Shown piece by piece: positions 52,417 through 63,225 of a stretch of DNA of 64,000 bases (its first letter is position 1; every line of letters begins with the position of its first letter). The notes below the pieces were generated by a model, which was not told the origin of the DNA, made no database searches, and saw only the letters and a program-made list of their open reading frames with translations. The DNA is from Cyclobacterium plantarum (GTDB lineage: Bacteria; Bacteroidota; Bacteroidia; Cytophagales; Cyclobacteriaceae), in contig NZ_JAANYN010000016.1 of the NCBI RefSeq assembly GCF_011290685.1, positions 32,224-96,223 on the forward strand. The letters are read 5' to 3'. The position numbers were made by a program, and so were the translations under genes.

Positions 52417-53241
52417 TTATTCTATCACCCGGGTCAATGTAGTAACCCCACTTTCCTCCGTTTCTTCGGTCCTCCAGTTGATCCTGATGGTGCCATCTTC
52501 ATTTACCCTACCGGTACCATTGAAAGTATCATCTCCAAAAACAAGGTCAGGCTGGTCCGTAATGGTAATTTCACCACATAACTCGGTAAAGACGGCGGGG
52601 TTGTCCTCCGCTCCAAATACCTGGGAGTAAACGCCTCCTGTAATATCTGATATCCTGTAGGTGAAAGGTTCCAATTCGGTGATGACAACCTGGTAATTTA
52701 CCGTTCCACCGGTACCAACCGTAACCGTACTGTATTCCCCTGCCAAATCAGAAGGACAGGACAACCTGATTTCTATGGTCAATCGATTGTAATTGGTACT
52801 GATTTTGGTATTACCGGCATCCAATATGGTTAAGGTAAGGTCTGGCATTTCCTCTGCTCCAAGGTTCCCGGTCAATATCTCCAGGGGTATGTCCACAAAG
52901 CTGCTGTTGGCAGGAATGGTAACCTCATCGTTAACCAAACGGTAATGTACACCAGCTATGGCTGTTGACTCAGGGTCGACCCCCACCAAAATATTAACCG
53001 GTTCTGATAATTGCCGGCCAACCAGGTTTACTCTTACCATTTCCTGATCCACCTGATTATCATTGGTTTTGGTCATGATTTTTCTGATGGTACCATTGGG
53101 TCTTGATGCATCCTCAAACTCAACTTCCAGACCTTCCCAAACAATATTGAACCCGGATTCTTCCATACAAGCCGAAAACCACAAGGAGGTTCCCAGTATA
53201 AAGGTCAAAACAAATATCTTTTTCACTGCTTCCATATTCAT
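52417..53241 (-). CDS. Surface lipoprotein encoded with SusCD (Calx-beta/DUF4843-like)
   Basis: The 274-residue protein has a lipobox GTSLWFSACMEE (Cys near 25) and all-beta structure. Residues ~30-150 resemble a Calx-beta-like module (AGVHYRLVNDEVTIPANSSF, VDIPLEILTG), and the rest is a second beta domain. Its ATG overlaps the SusD stop (TAATG), so it is translationally coupled. In such loci the third lipoprotein usually helps bind the substrate at the surface. The exact ligand is unknown; the subtilase downstream suggests a protein or peptide. Confidence 0.8.
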   Translation of the reverse strand: MNMEAVKKIFVLTFILGTSLWFSACMEESGFNIVWEGLEVEFEDASRPNGTIRKIMTKTNDNQVDQEMVRVNLVGRQLSEPVNILVGVDPESTAIAGVHYRLVNDEVTIPANSSFVDIPLEILTGNLGAEEMPDLTLTILDAGNTKISTNYNRLTIEIRLSCPSDLAGEYSTVTVGTGGTVNYQVVITELEPFTYRISDITGGVYSQVFGAEDNPAVFTELCGEITITDQPDLVFGDDTFNGTGRVNEDGTIRINWRTEETEESGVTTLTRVIE

Positions 53242-54674
53242 TAATAACCTGGGTTTTGCTCAAGATTTTCATTTAATTGAACCTGGGCCAAAGGAAGGTT
53301 TCCTAATACCCTGTAATCGGTATAAGGCACTACCAGAAATTCCCCATGTTTGCTGATGTCCCTTCCGTTTCTTTTTAAATCAAAAAAACGATGCCCTTCA
53401 AGGGCAAATTCGAGCCTTCTTTCCAAAAGAATTCTGTTTAACAAAGCCTCACCCGAAAGGACATTGTCAATGGGACCCAAACCTCTTTTGGAACGCAAGG
53501 CATTGATGTCTTCTCGTGCTCCGGAGGGATTGTTTTGATATCTTGCTTCTGCTCTGATCAGGTACAATTCCGCTGCCCTGATAACGGGTATATTTTCCAG
53601 GAAATCACCTTTATATCCAGTCCATTTTCTACTGGCGTAAACGGGCCCTTCAATACCCTCTCTGGTCGTTTCTCTCCAACAATCTCTTCTCACATCTCCC
53701 TCCTCATAGGCTGACATCAACTCATTGGATGCACCTATAATAAATTGAGCCGCCGGCTCATTATCGGCCACCAAAGAATTGAGGGAATTGTTTACCCCAT
53801 CCACGCTGCTCCAGTCCACCTGCCGGAGTTCAAGCTCAAATAAGGATTCGGGATGTGGTGCCCTTGAAAACCCCTGTACGTATTGACCTGATTCCAACAA
53901 CCCATCCCCATTGGTTCTCAGACCCAGAAAATCCATGGCAGAGGTTGCCGCAGCTTCGGCATCCTCCATGCGGTTCCAATACAGGTAAAGTCTGGCTAGC
54001 AGAGTAAGGGCTGCGCCTGCGTTGGCGTAATATACCCCTTCAGATCCTATAGGTACGGCACCAACTAATGGAATGGCTTCCAGTAAATCACTTTCAATCT
54101 GTTGATAAACCTCCTCAACGGTAGATCTGGATCTGAAATCCGCATCTGAGGCCACCAATGTAGGTGTTAGCCGCAATATGGGGCCTAAATTAAACCCATT
54201 CACTTCCCTACCGGGTTCATAACCATACACCCGGCACAGATCAAAATAAAACAGTGCGCGCATAAAGTAGGCATCTCCCTTGATAAAGGCCTTTTCCTGT
54301 TCATCTCCTGATACGCTTTCATCGTCAATGCTTTCTATGATGAGATTGGCATCGTTGATTCCTCCATAAACCACACCATTCCAAATGGCGATGTGATCAC
54401 GGTCTCCGTTGGATTCTTCCCCCTGATACCTTCCTGTGTTGGCCACCAGTCTTAAATTATCTGCTAATATTTCCGGTGCGATCATCATGGTTTGACCATA
54501 GTAGCTGAAACTGGTCGCCCTGTTGTACATGGAGTTGGCTACAGATTGATAACCAGACACATCATTAAAAGCTACTTCCGGGGTAAGACTTTGCCTTGGT
54601 GTAGTATTCAGGTCTGTACAGGAAATTACGGATACTAAACCTAAATAAAGGATATATTTTCTGATCATTTTCAT
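53241..54674 (-). CDS. RagB/SusD-family nutrient-binding outer-membrane lipoprotein
   Basis: The 477-residue SusD-like protein starts with the lipobox LGLVSVISCTDLN and has the TPR-like helical fold: NSMYNRATSFSYYGQTMMIA, FIKGDAYFMRALFYFDLCRV (conserved Arg-Ala motif), AALTLLARLYLYWNRMEDAE, and a C-terminal RILLERRLEFALEGHRFFDL (the ERRxEFxxEGxRxxDLxR signature). It forms the lid of the neighbouring SusC transporter. It lies 8 bases after the SusC gene. Confidence 0.96.
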   Translation of the reverse strand: MKMIRKYILYLGLVSVISCTDLNTTPRQSLTPEVAFNDVSGYQSVANSMYNRATSFSYYGQTMMIAPEILADNLRLVANTGRYQGEESNGDRDHIAIWNGVVYGGINDANLIIESIDDESVSGDEQEKAFIKGDAYFMRALFYFDLCRVYGYEPGREVNGFNLGPILRLTPTLVASDADFRSRSTVEEVYQQIESDLLEAIPLVGAVPIGSEGVYYANAGAALTLLARLYLYWNRMEDAEAAATSAMDFLGLRTNGDGLLESGQYVQGFSRAPHPESLFELELRQVDWSSVDGVNNSLNSLVADNEPAAQFIIGASNELMSAYEEGDVRRDCWRETTREGIEGPVYASRKWTGYKGDFLENIPVIRAAELYLIRAEARYQNNPSGAREDINALRSKRGLGPIDNVLSGEALLNRILLERRLEFALEGHRFFDLKRNGRDISKHGEFLVVPYTDYRVLGNLPLAQVQLNENLEQNPGY

Positions 54675-54681
54675 TTCTTTA

Positions 54682-57657
54682 TCAAAAGGTAAGATTGATA
54701 CCTGCGGTTACCTGTCTGGCTATAGGATAGGTACCATAGGTATCTCCTATGGAATTTACTTCAGGGTCCAAACCATTGTATTTCGTGAGTGTCCATAGAT
54801 TCAATCCCTGGACAAATACATTCATTTCATCTATTCTTGCTTTGGACAACAGGGTTCTGGGTAGGTTGTAATTCAAGGTGATTTGTTTTAGCCGAATATA
54901 ACTACCATCCGAAATCTGCTTGGTGGAAAACTGTTGGTAACCTGAATGGCCGGGGATTCTTCCCCCTTCATAAGGCTTGGGCACATTAGTGATCTGGCCC
55001 GGAGTTCTCCAGAAATACAATTGATCCGTTGTTTGATTGTCCTGTCCGATTGAACCCGCCTGTGCCATATTGTACAGATCCTGATTAAATGCCAGGTTGC
55101 CATATTGATATTGAAAAAAAACTTCCAAGCTTACCGGTCCGTAAGAAAGGGTATTGGAAAGGCCTCCATAGGTCCAGGGCAAGGCACTTCCGATATATTT
55201 CTGATCATCGTCACTGAGCAGGTAGGTATATTCCCCATTTTCATCATAATACATGGGAGCACCATTAGCTGGATTAACACCTGCATATTCATAGGCATAG
55301 TAAAAATCTATGGGTTTTCCAACGATTAGATCATTGCCCAGCCGATCCAATCCTTCATAAAGCTCCAACAATTCGTTGGAAAATATGGAGGTATTAAAAG
55401 CAGTAGTCCAGCGGAACTTTCCATAAATAATATTGGTGGTCTGCAGGTCAAAATCAATTCCCTGATTGCGAACCTTTCCTGTATTCCGGGTAATGGATCC
55501 GAAACCTGAATCAATGGGCAATTGTGTTTCAAAAAGCAACTTGCGGGAATCCTTCCTCCAGACATCCACTGTTGCAATGATACGCCCATTAAAAAAAGTC
55601 CCGTCCACTCCAAAATTAAGGGAAACAGACTCCTCCCAGGTTAACTGATCATTTCCCAACTGCACAAAACGCAATGCTCCTCCCCCCAAATACTGTCCGG
55701 CAGAGCCTACCAGGGTCCTGGACTCAAAATTCCCGATATTTGAGTTTCCCGTGACTCCATAAGAAGCTCTTAGTCTGAGGTTATCTACCCAAAGTGCATT
55801 CTCCATAAACCTCTCTGAGGAAATTCTCCAGCCTGCAGAAACTGCTCCAAAATTCCCCCATCTGGTATTTGTTCCAAACCTGGAAGACCCATCACGCCTG
55901 ACCGTCAAATCGAAAGTGTACTTGTCATCGTAATCATACTTGGCTTGTCCAAAAAATCCAGACCTGATATATTCTGTATAAAAACCGCCCACTTGAAAAG
56001 GTTGGGCAGCATTTTGAAGGTACCTTAAAACGGGGTTGGGAAACCCCCTTCCCGTAGCTGAAGTATTTTCCTGGGTTTCCATTTTATATTCATACCCCAG
56101 AATTCCTGAAACCGTATGAATTTCGTCAAATTCCTTGTTTACATTAAAATTGGCGTTGGCATTGGAGTTGACAATCCTTCGGTCTGTAAAGGTGGATGAT
56201 CCCCCATAGCTTGCAAATGCAGGTATGGTTGAGGGCCTGTTGTTTTCATCCCTGTTGTCAGAAAAATCTATCCCTCCAAAAGTCGTAAATCCAAGCCAGG
56301 GCAGGAATTTATAGTTTAATTGTATGTTTGAAACAGATTGATAACTAATACCTTTCCTTAATTCCTGCCTGACGCCCTGAACAATATTATATCCGAATAA
56401 ATGTTCAGAGGGATATTCTGCGAAACTTCCATCTTCATTATAAATAGGTACATTTGGCCTGGAGACATATCCGGCCACGAAAGGGCTGTTGACAAAATTA
56501 CCTCTGTCAATTGAACCACTGGTCATCTGCCTGGAAAGGGAAAGGTTGGCATTGATACTGAATTTATCATTGACTTTATGTGTCAGATTCATTCTACCCG
56601 TTGTCCGGGTATAATCAGACATGATAATCTGTCCCTGGTGAAAGGTATGCGATCCGGAAATAAAAAACTGTGTCCCCGCATCTCCACCGGATAAGGAAAC
56701 ATCATACACACTCATTCTTCCATCCCGGAATAATTCTCCCAACCAGTCTGAATTTTGCAGGCCGGTATCAGAAGGACTGCCAAAAATATTTTCTGCATCC
56801 TGTGGATTCAATCCTGCGTTGATATAGGCCTGTCTTTTGATAGAAGCCAATTGATTGGAATTCATCACATCATAGAATGCTAAAGGCTGCACTAGCCCTT
56901 CCTGGGCTGAGACCCTTACTTTGGTCCGCCCCTGCTTTCCCCTTTTGGTCGTTATCAATACCACTCCATTTGCAGCCTGCGCCCCATAAATAGACGCCGC
57001 TGCTGCATCTTTAAACACCTCAATGGATTCTATATCATTGGGATTAATTGAAGCAAGTGCATTTTGGGGGCCCTGACCGGATAAACCGCCGGATGCCACC
57101 TGAACTCCATCCACAATATATAAGGGCTGGGTACCGGCATTTATGGACCCCACTCCCCTGATTTGAACATTTAGTGTACCGCCTGGCTGACCGGAACCAG
57201 AAGTCACTTGTACCCCGGCAACCCTTCCCTGCATGGCCCTGTCAAAAGATTGCATGGGAAGGTCCTGGAATATTTCTCCCTTTACCGAAGCGATGGCGCC
57301 AGTGACTTCCCTTCTGGTCTGGTCACCATAAGAAGTAACCACAAATTCATCAAGGGCAGTAATTTCGGGACTTAATACAACGTCTATTTTATTCCGGTTT
57401 CCGACATTCACTTCCTGGGGCTGTAAACCTACAAACCGGAAAACCAATGTGTTTTCTCCTTCGAATACCTCGATTTGGTAGTTCCCATCTATGTCTGTAA
57501 CTGTTCCTGTATTTGTACCCTTTACCAGGACCGTAACTCCGGGAATAGGAAGGCCAGCTTCTGCATCCGTAACGATTCCGGAGACCATCCTGCTTTGTGC
57601 CATGGCCAAGGTGGAGAAGGAAAATAAGATCAAAACCAGTGGTAGGGCTTTATTCAT
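54682..57657 (-). CDS. SusC/RagA-family TonB-dependent outer-membrane transporter
   Basis: The 991-residue protein has a signal peptide (FSTLAMAQ), an N-terminal carboxypeptidase-regulatory-like domain (~20-100, GIVTDAEAGLPIPGVTVLVK), a plug domain (~110-225, DLPMQSFDRAMQGRVAGVQV, IYGAQAANGVVLITTKRGKQ) and a TonB-dependent barrel to the end, closing AGINLTF with the terminal Phe. It imports large substrates with SusD. No carbohydrate-active enzyme lies beside it; instead a secreted protease does, which hints at peptide uptake (inference). Confidence 0.97.
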   Translation of the reverse strand: MNKALPLVLILFSFSTLAMAQSRMVSGIVTDAEAGLPIPGVTVLVKGTNTGTVTDIDGNYQIEVFEGENTLVFRFVGLQPQEVNVGNRNKIDVVLSPEITALDEFVVTSYGDQTRREVTGAIASVKGEIFQDLPMQSFDRAMQGRVAGVQVTSGSGQPGGTLNVQIRGVGSINAGTQPLYIVDGVQVASGGLSGQGPQNALASINPNDIESIEVFKDAAAASIYGAQAANGVVLITTKRGKQGRTKVRVSAQEGLVQPLAFYDVMNSNQLASIKRQAYINAGLNPQDAENIFGSPSDTGLQNSDWLGELFRDGRMSVYDVSLSGGDAGTQFFISGSHTFHQGQIIMSDYTRTTGRMNLTHKVNDKFSINANLSLSRQMTSGSIDRGNFVNSPFVAGYVSRPNVPIYNEDGSFAEYPSEHLFGYNIVQGVRQELRKGISYQSVSNIQLNYKFLPWLGFTTFGGIDFSDNRDENNRPSTIPAFASYGGSSTFTDRRIVNSNANANFNVNKEFDEIHTVSGILGYEYKMETQENTSATGRGFPNPVLRYLQNAAQPFQVGGFYTEYIRSGFFGQAKYDYDDKYTFDLTVRRDGSSRFGTNTRWGNFGAVSAGWRISSERFMENALWVDNLRLRASYGVTGNSNIGNFESRTLVGSAGQYLGGGALRFVQLGNDQLTWEESVSLNFGVDGTFFNGRIIATVDVWRKDSRKLLFETQLPIDSGFGSITRNTGKVRNQGIDFDLQTTNIIYGKFRWTTAFNTSIFSNELLELYEGLDRLGNDLIVGKPIDFYYAYEYAGVNPANGAPMYYDENGEYTYLLSDDDQKYIGSALPWTYGGLSNTLSYGPVSLEVFFQYQYGNLAFNQDLYNMAQAGSIGQDNQTTDQLYFWRTPGQITNVPKPYEGGRIPGHSGYQQFSTKQISDGSYIRLKQITLNYNLPRTLLSKARIDEMNVFVQGLNLWTLTKYNGLDPEVNSIGDTYGTYPIARQVTAGINLTF

Positions 57658-57815
57658 AAATTTGATTTGAGATTAACAATCAATCAATTTTATACAAATT
57701 CCGTGGATATTCCAATCAATGACAGGAAGTAAAGCGGATGAATAAGGAAATCCAACAGATTAATAACGCTTAAAATCCAAATCAGTTTTTTTAAAAGGAT
57801 TATTTCTGAAGGAAA

Positions 57816-59735
57816 CTATTGAATTTCAACCTCTATTCTTCGATTATATGACCTATTTTCCTCAGTATCATTTGGCCGGAGAGGTTCTGAAGACCCTTTC
57901 CCAACGGTATTTATTCTTTCTCCTGCAATTCCGGCATCGATCAGAAAGGCCCTTACCTTTTCGGCCCTTTTTTTACTAAGGGTAACGTTATAGGTGTCAT
58001 TGCCGACATTATCTGTATGGCCTGCAATCAAAATGGCCACTGAGGGGTGATCATCTAAAAATTTCACCAATCTGTTAAGTGAACTTTCAGAGGCTGGTTT
58101 AAGACTGGTTTCATCAAAATCAAAAAATACATTTTCAAAGACAAAGTAATTACCCGATGCTATAGGTTCCAGCTTTACTTCCAGGTTTTTCCTGTTCTTC
58201 AAACTATCGCGATCAACATTGTAGATTTTCGGCATAAATCCTTTTTTCTCAACATACAGCCCTGAAAAAGCTTGATCCGGATAAATCATGGTAAATGTAC
58301 CATCTATGCCTTCCGCCTTAAATCTGTATAAAGTACTGTCCTTATCAAGATCTACCAGAGAGAGCATGGCATCAACTGGTTCACCTGTTTCTTCATTGAT
58401 TACCCTTCCCTCAGTCACGATAATTTTTTCTCCGAGGTCAATTTCTTGCGGGAAATCAAACCGGTACAAAAAAGAACTATCCACCCTGTCCAATGAATAA
58501 TTATTTTCTGTATAATATGCATAATCTTTTTCGGCAGTAATAAACAAGGCCAATTGGTCTTTCTGATCATTGATGGGATACCCAAGATTTTCAGGCTTTT
58601 CAAAGCCCTTAGGGCCAAACCTGCTCAAAAAAATATCCTTACCCCCAAACCCATCATGCCCATCAGATGCAAAAAAGAGAATGGTATTGTTGAAAAAAAC
58701 AAAGGGAGAAACCTCGTTTCCGGAGGTATTTACCTTTTCTCCCATATTTTTTGCTTCAGACCACTTGCCATCTGTTTGTCTTTCTGCATACCAAATGTCA
58801 TTTTCCCCTTCTCCATTTGGTCTATTGGATGAAAAAAACAAGGTGCTGCCATCAGCTGAAAGTGAAGGCTGAGAATCCCAAAACCTGGAATTAACCTCCT
58901 TACCCATGTTTTCGGGCTTTTGCCAGGTACCATCAATTTTTTCTGTGAGGTATAGATCGCAACTTCCAAAGGAATCAGGCGTATCACAAGAGGTGAATAT
59001 AAGGAGGTTGCCATCTGCAGAAATGGTACAGGTCCCCTCATTATATCGGGTATTGATCAAAACGGATATCGGTTCAGGGGAAGTCCAATGGCCATTTTCA
59101 TAGTTGGAAAAATATATATCTTCATGATCTCGTGGGGATATGCCATCTCTTTTTGTAAAAAAAATCCGCTGACCGTCTGCAGTCAACACCGGAAAATATT
59201 GTAACCTGAATTGATTTAGGGGAGCGGGCAACCTTTCCTTTTTCAACTGCAATGGATTTTTAATTCCTTCTGCTATGATTTCAAGTTGACGTTTTTTCTT
59301 TTGATAGGCTTCGGATTCCAGAAATTCGGGTGTGAAAAAAGGCTGATTTTCCGTAACGGTCTTTAAGGCTTGGGGGAAATCTCCCATTTGCAGGTATATC
59401 TGCCCCTCCAGCCAGCCCATCTTTCCCTTGAAAAAATCACTTTCTTTGATGGCAAGCCTACTTTGGCCCATTTTAACTACCTCCAAAGCTTCTGATACCT
59501 GCCCGCTGCTCAATAAGATCTGTGCGTGCCGGATGTAGGCTTCATAAAAATCTTTACTCCTTAGGTAGGCTTCTTTAAACTTTTCTTTGGCTTCAGGAAG
59601 CTGCCTTCGTAGAAGATAGCCCTCACCTTCTTCAAAATACCTGATGGCCCGCTTGTCAATTATTGAATAATCCTGCGCCCGCCCTTGAAAAAAGACAGCC
59701 GTCAAAAGCAAACTAAAAAGCAGGAACCTCAGCAT
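57816..59735 (-). CDS. PorE-like OmpA-family protein (TPR, PD40 propeller, OmpA domain)
   Basis: The 639-residue protein has a signal peptide (AVFFQGRAQ) without a lipobox. TPR-like helices span ~25-150 (EEGEGYLLRRQLPEAKEKFK). PD40/beta-propeller blades span ~195-425 (YFPVLTADGQRIFFTKR, TISADGNLLIFTS, PSLSADGSTLFFSSNRP). A CRD-like module (~440-520, EGRVINEETGEPVDAMLSLV) comes next, and then a C-terminal OmpA peptidoglycan-binding domain (FDFDETSLKPASESSLNRLV, GHTDNVGNDTYNVTLSKKRA). This is the domain order of the T9SS component PorE. It may anchor the secretion machine, but paralogues of this type are common. Confidence 0.88.
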   Translation of the reverse strand: MLRFLLFSLLLTAVFFQGRAQDYSIIDKRAIRYFEEGEGYLLRRQLPEAKEKFKEAYLRSKDFYEAYIRHAQILLSSGQVSEALEVVKMGQSRLAIKESDFFKGKMGWLEGQIYLQMGDFPQALKTVTENQPFFTPEFLESEAYQKKKRQLEIIAEGIKNPLQLKKERLPAPLNQFRLQYFPVLTADGQRIFFTKRDGISPRDHEDIYFSNYENGHWTSPEPISVLINTRYNEGTCTISADGNLLIFTSCDTPDSFGSCDLYLTEKIDGTWQKPENMGKEVNSRFWDSQPSLSADGSTLFFSSNRPNGEGENDIWYAERQTDGKWSEAKNMGEKVNTSGNEVSPFVFFNNTILFFASDGHDGFGGKDIFLSRFGPKGFEKPENLGYPINDQKDQLALFITAEKDYAYYTENNYSLDRVDSSFLYRFDFPQEIDLGEKIIVTEGRVINEETGEPVDAMLSLVDLDKDSTLYRFKAEGIDGTFTMIYPDQAFSGLYVEKKGFMPKIYNVDRDSLKNRKNLEVKLEPIASGNYFVFENVFFDFDETSLKPASESSLNRLVKFLDDHPSVAILIAGHTDNVGNDTYNVTLSKKRAEKVRAFLIDAGIAGERINTVGKGSSEPLRPNDTEENRSYNRRIEVEIQ

Positions 59736-59741
59736 ATCGAT

Positions 59742-60371
59742 TTAGGGTATCTCCATAAATTTATGGGTTTGCAATGAGACCCTCCAGGAAGGGTTTTCCT
59801 TAACAAAATTAATAATTAAAGGTGTCATTTCCTCCGCCTTGGACCATTCAGGCTGCAAGAGAAGATGGCAATTTTTGTTGACCAAACTGGCATGTTTCAA
59901 AGCAAAATCAAAATCACTTTTATGGTAAATAATCGCTTTCATTTCATTTGCCCGCTTATAAATACCCGGGTCAGGAGCTTTAAACTTCTTGGGTGAAAAG
60001 CAAACCCAGTCAATGCTTCCGGATAAGGGGTACACGCCGGAAGTCTCAATGTTGATTTGAAAACCCTTTTCTTTTAAAAGCCTGGTGAGCAAGCTTAAAT
60101 CGTACATCATGGGCTCCCCTCCTGTGATGACAGCCAACCTTGAAGGGTATGCTGCGGCTTCTTCAACAATCTGGTTCACAGGCACCAATGGCCAATCACC
60201 TGCTTCCCAGGAGGCTTTCACATCGCACCAAACACATCCTACATCACATCCTCCCAACCGAATAAAATAAGCTGGTTGACCTGAAAACAATCCTTCTCCC
60301 TGTATGGTATAAAAGGCCTCCATCAAGGGCAAAAGCTTCCCTTTTTGAATCAATTCCTGTTGTTCTTTCAT
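59742..60371 (-). CDS. queE: 7-carboxy-7-deazaguanine synthase
   Basis: QueE is a radical-SAM enzyme that makes 7-carboxy-7-deazaguanine from carboxytetrahydropterin in queuosine/preQ0 synthesis. The 209-residue protein has the N-terminal FYTIQGEGLFSGQPAYFIRL block, the iron-sulfur motif C42-x3-C46-x2-C49 in GGCDVGCVWCDVK, the TGGEPMMYD loop and a typical QueE ending. queD and queC are not adjacent. It lies 7 bases upstream of the PorE-like gene start, on the same strand, probably co-transcribed by position rather than by function. Confidence 0.95.
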   Translation of the reverse strand: MKEQQELIQKGKLLPLMEAFYTIQGEGLFSGQPAYFIRLGGCDVGCVWCDVKASWEAGDWPLVPVNQIVEEAAAYPSRLAVITGGEPMMYDLSLLTRLLKEKGFQINIETSGVYPLSGSIDWVCFSPKKFKAPDPGIYKRANEMKAIIYHKSDFDFALKHASLVNKNCHLLLQPEWSKAEEMTPLIINFVKENPSWRVSLQTHKFMEIP

Positions 60372-60427
60372 AATTTTTGATTAAGCGGGTTATTGAACCG
60401 CTGATGAACAATTGATAAACGCTAAAA

Positions 60428-61327
60428 TTATGAATAAATTTTCCCTTGTGCAGCCAATAGGGTATTGTACAAAAGGGAAGCAATGGTCATGGGACCTACT
60501 CCCCCCGGCACTGGAGTGATGGCAGATGCTTTTTTTGAAACCTCATCGAATACCACATCACCGACAAGCCTGTATCCATTCTTTTTGCTGTCATCTGGAA
60601 TACGATGTATTCCGACATCTATCACCACAGCACCTGGTTTTACCATTTCAGCAGTGACAAATCCAGCCTTGCCAATAGCAACGATCAGAATATCGGCACT
60701 TCTGGCAATATCATTGAGATTTTGGGTACGGCTATGGGTAAGCGTTACGGTACAATTTCCCGGATGATCATTCCTGGCCATTAAAATACTCATTGGTGAA
60801 CCTACAATATGACTTCTTCCAATCACCACACAGTGCTTTCCTGAAGTTTCAATTTCATACCGTTTCAGTAATTCCACTATACCGTTAGGAGTAGCAGAAA
60901 TATAGGCAGGCCATCCCAGAGTCATCCGACCTACATTCGCAGGGGTAAAGCCATCCACATCTTTTTCGGGTCTAATTTGTGCGGTTACTTTTTCTACAGA
61001 AATATGCTTTGGAAGAGGTAATTGTACAATTAATCCATGAATTTCAGGATTGTCATTGATTTTCTGAATCTCTTTAAGCAACTCTTCCTCGGTTACCTGC
61101 TCATCCAGACGGACAAGTGTAGATTCGAAGCCTACTTGTTCACAGGCTTTCACTTTGGCAGCTACATAGGTCTGGCTGGCTCCATCCTCGCCTACCAGTA
61201 TTGCAGCCAGATGAGGGGGATTCTCACCTGCTTTTTTTAATTTTTTTACTGCTTCTGCTATCTCTTCCTTAATAGTAGCTGAAACTTTTTTTCCATCGAT
61301 TTTGAGAAATCCTTCTTTTTTTTCCAT
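60428..61327 (-). CDS. folD: Bifunctional methylenetetrahydrofolate dehydrogenase / cyclohydrolase
   Basis: The 299-residue FolD interconverts methylene-, methenyl- and formyl-tetrahydrofolate. Conserved blocks include [18 protein letters not shown] (catalytic Lys), [60 protein letters not shown] and [16 protein letters not shown]. It is followed 57 bases later by queE, which also belongs to one-carbon/pterin-related metabolism. Confidence 0.97.
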   Translation of the reverse strand: MEKKEGFLKIDGKKVSATIKEEIAEAVKKLKKAGENPPHLAAILVGEDGASQTYVAAKVKACEQVGFESTLVRLDEQVTEEELLKEIQKINDNPEIHGLIVQLPLPKHISVEKVTAQIRPEKDVDGFTPANVGRMTLGWPAYISATPNGIVELLKRYEIETSGKHCVVIGRSHIVGSPMSILMARNDHPGNCTVTLTHSRTQNLNDIARSADILIVAIGKAGFVTAEMVKPGAVVIDVGIHRIPDDSKKNGYRLVGDVVFDEVSKKASAITPVPGGVGPMTIASLLYNTLLAAQGKIYS

Positions 61328-61431
61328 AGATTTTATTTTACCAAGAGCTCAATGTTGACATTAAGGCAATGGGTGTGAGGGAGGTCAAACATAGGAAGCT
61401 GGTTAATCCCTCTTCCCTGATACCGGAGCTG

Positions 61432-63225
61432 TTAATCCAATTTTAACACGGCCATAAAGGCTTCCTGGGGCACTTCCACATTACCCACCTGTCTCATTCT
61501 CTTTTTCCCTTTCTTTTGTTTTTCAAGTAACTTTCTTTTCCTGGATATATCTCCACCATAACATTTGGCCAACACATTTTTTCTTAATGCCTTAACCGTC
61601 TCACGTGCAATTACTTTTGTACCAATGGCCGCCTGTATGGCAATTTCAAACATTTGCCGCGGAACCAGCTCTTTTAACTTTTCGCAAAGGCGCTTTCCCC
61701 ATTCGTAGGCCTTTTCACGGTGAACAATAGCTGACAACGCATCTACCGGCTCTCCGTTCAACATCACGTCCAGCCTTACCATATGCGATTGCCTGAATCC
61801 GATCAGTTCGTAATCTAAAGAAGCATAACCTCTGGAAATGGTTTTGAGTTTATCAAAAAAGTCAAATACGATTTCCACCAAAGGCATATCGAAGGTAAGC
61901 TCCACCCTATCAGATGTTAGGTAAACCTGATTTTTAATCTGTCCCCGCTTATCCATACAAAGTTGGATTACCGGACCTATGTAATCTGCCGCCGTAATGA
62001 TGGCTGCCTTTACATAAGGCTCCTCTATATGCTTGAACAAATTGGGCTCAGGCATGTCAGATGGCGCATTTACAAGCCGGTATTCATCGTTATTCATCAG
62101 TGCGCGGAATTGAACAGAAGGGACTGTGGTGATCACAGTCATGTCAAATTCCCTTTCGAGGCGTTCCTGGATGATTTCCATATGAAGCATACCCAAAAAG
62201 CCGCATCTAAAACCAAAGCCCAGTGCAGCGGATGTTTCCGGCTCCCAAACCAAGGATGCATCATTGAGCTGCAGTTTTTCCATGGAAGCACGGAGCTCTT
62301 CAAAATCGGTGGTCTCCACAGGATATATCCCTGCAAATACCATTGGTTTTACGTTTTCAAAGCCCTGTACAGTTTTGCTGCAGGGTCGCTTTACATGCGT
62401 GATGGTATCACCAACTTTCACTTCTTTAGCCACTTTGATGCCAGAAACGAGATAGCCTACATTTCCAGCTTGCAATTGCTGTTGGGGCTTTTGTTGAATA
62501 CCCAAAATCCCGATTTCATCGGCATTATATTCCTTTCCGGTATTCACAAACTTGATTCGGTCACCTTTGTTTATGGTCCCATTAAATATCCGAAACAAAA
62601 CTTCTACACCTCTGAAAGGATTATAAACAGAGTCAAATATCATGGCTTGAAGGGGACCTTCTTCGTCTCCCTTGGGGGCTGGTATTTTTTCTACCACGGC
62701 ATTGAGAATGTCTTCGATGCCTATTCCTTCTTTTCCAGATGCCAGAATGATATCCTCCCTTTCACAACCAATCATTTCCATGACTTCATCTGCAACTACT
62801 TCAGGCTGAGCTCCGGGCAAGTCAATTTTATTCAATACAGGTATTATTTCCAGGTCATGCCCAATGGCCAGGTAAAGATTGGAAATGGTTTGCGCTTCAA
62901 TTCCCTGGGAAGCGTCAACAATCAATAGGGCGCCTTCACAAGCAGCAATAGACCGGGAAACCTCATAGGAAAAATCCACATGACCCGGGGTATCGATAAG
63001 GTTCAGCGTGAATTCTTCTCCTTTATAAGGATATTTCATCTGGATGGCATGAGATTTTATGGTGATCCCCCGCTCTCTTTCCAGGTCCATGCTATCCAGA
63101 AGCTGGTCTTGCATTTCCCTTTCAGTCACTGTATTGGTGAATTGTAAAAGCCTATCAGCCAATGTGCTTTTGCCATGGTCAATATGGGCAATTATACAGA
63201 AATTTCTTATTTTTTGCATGTTCAT
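61432..63225 (-). CDS. lepA: Elongation factor 4 (LepA)
   Basis: The 597-residue translational GTPase has G1 [16 protein letters not shown], switch [20 protein letters not shown] motif [14 protein letters not shown]4-specific [20 protein letters not shown] and the C-terminal domain with [20 protein letters not shown] and [20 protein letters not shown]. It back-translocates or unlocks stalled ribosomes. The start could also be two codons later (MQKIRNF). A 321-codon frame on the other strand inside this gene is a shadow. A TATTTTTG element just upstream (63234-63241 on this strand) would give a very short leader. Confidence 0.97.
   Translation of the reverse strand: MNMQKIRNFCIIAHIDHGKSTLADRLLQFTNTVTEREMQDQLLDSMDLERERGITIKSHAIQMKYPYKGEEFTLNLIDTPGHVDFSYEVSRSIAACEGALLIVDASQGIEAQTISNLYLAIGHDLEIIPVLNKIDLPGAQPEVVADEVMEMIGCEREDIILASGKEGIGIEDILNAVVEKIPAPKGDEEGPLQAMIFDSVYNPFRGVEVLFRIFNGTINKGDRIKFVNTGKEYNADEIGILGIQQKPQQQLQAGNVGYLVSGIKVAKEVKVGDTITHVKRPCSKTVQGFENVKPMVFAGIYPVETTDFEELRASMEKLQLNDASLVWEPETSAALGFGFRCGFLGMLHMEIIQERLEREFDMTVITTVPSVQFRALMNNDEYRLVNAPSDMPEPNLFKHIEEPYVKAAIITAADYIGPVIQLCMDKRGQIKNQVYLTSDRVELTFDMPLVEIVFDFFDKLKTISRGYASLDYELIGFRQSHMVRLDVMLNGEPVDALSAIVHREKAYEWGKRLCEKLKELVPRQMFEIAIQAAIGTKVIARETVKALRKNVLAKCYGGDISRKRKLLEKQKKGKKRMRQVGNVEVPQEAFMAVLKLD

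Noticed and set aside
48914..57657. Polysaccharide utilisation locus
   Set aside because: No glycoside hydrolase, lyase or esterase lies in the group. The only enzyme is a subtilase, so a polysaccharide role is not supported by the sequence.
61963..62928. 321-codon open frame on the plus strand
   Set aside because: Entirely antisense to lepA; codon pattern and lack of any domain show it is a shadow.
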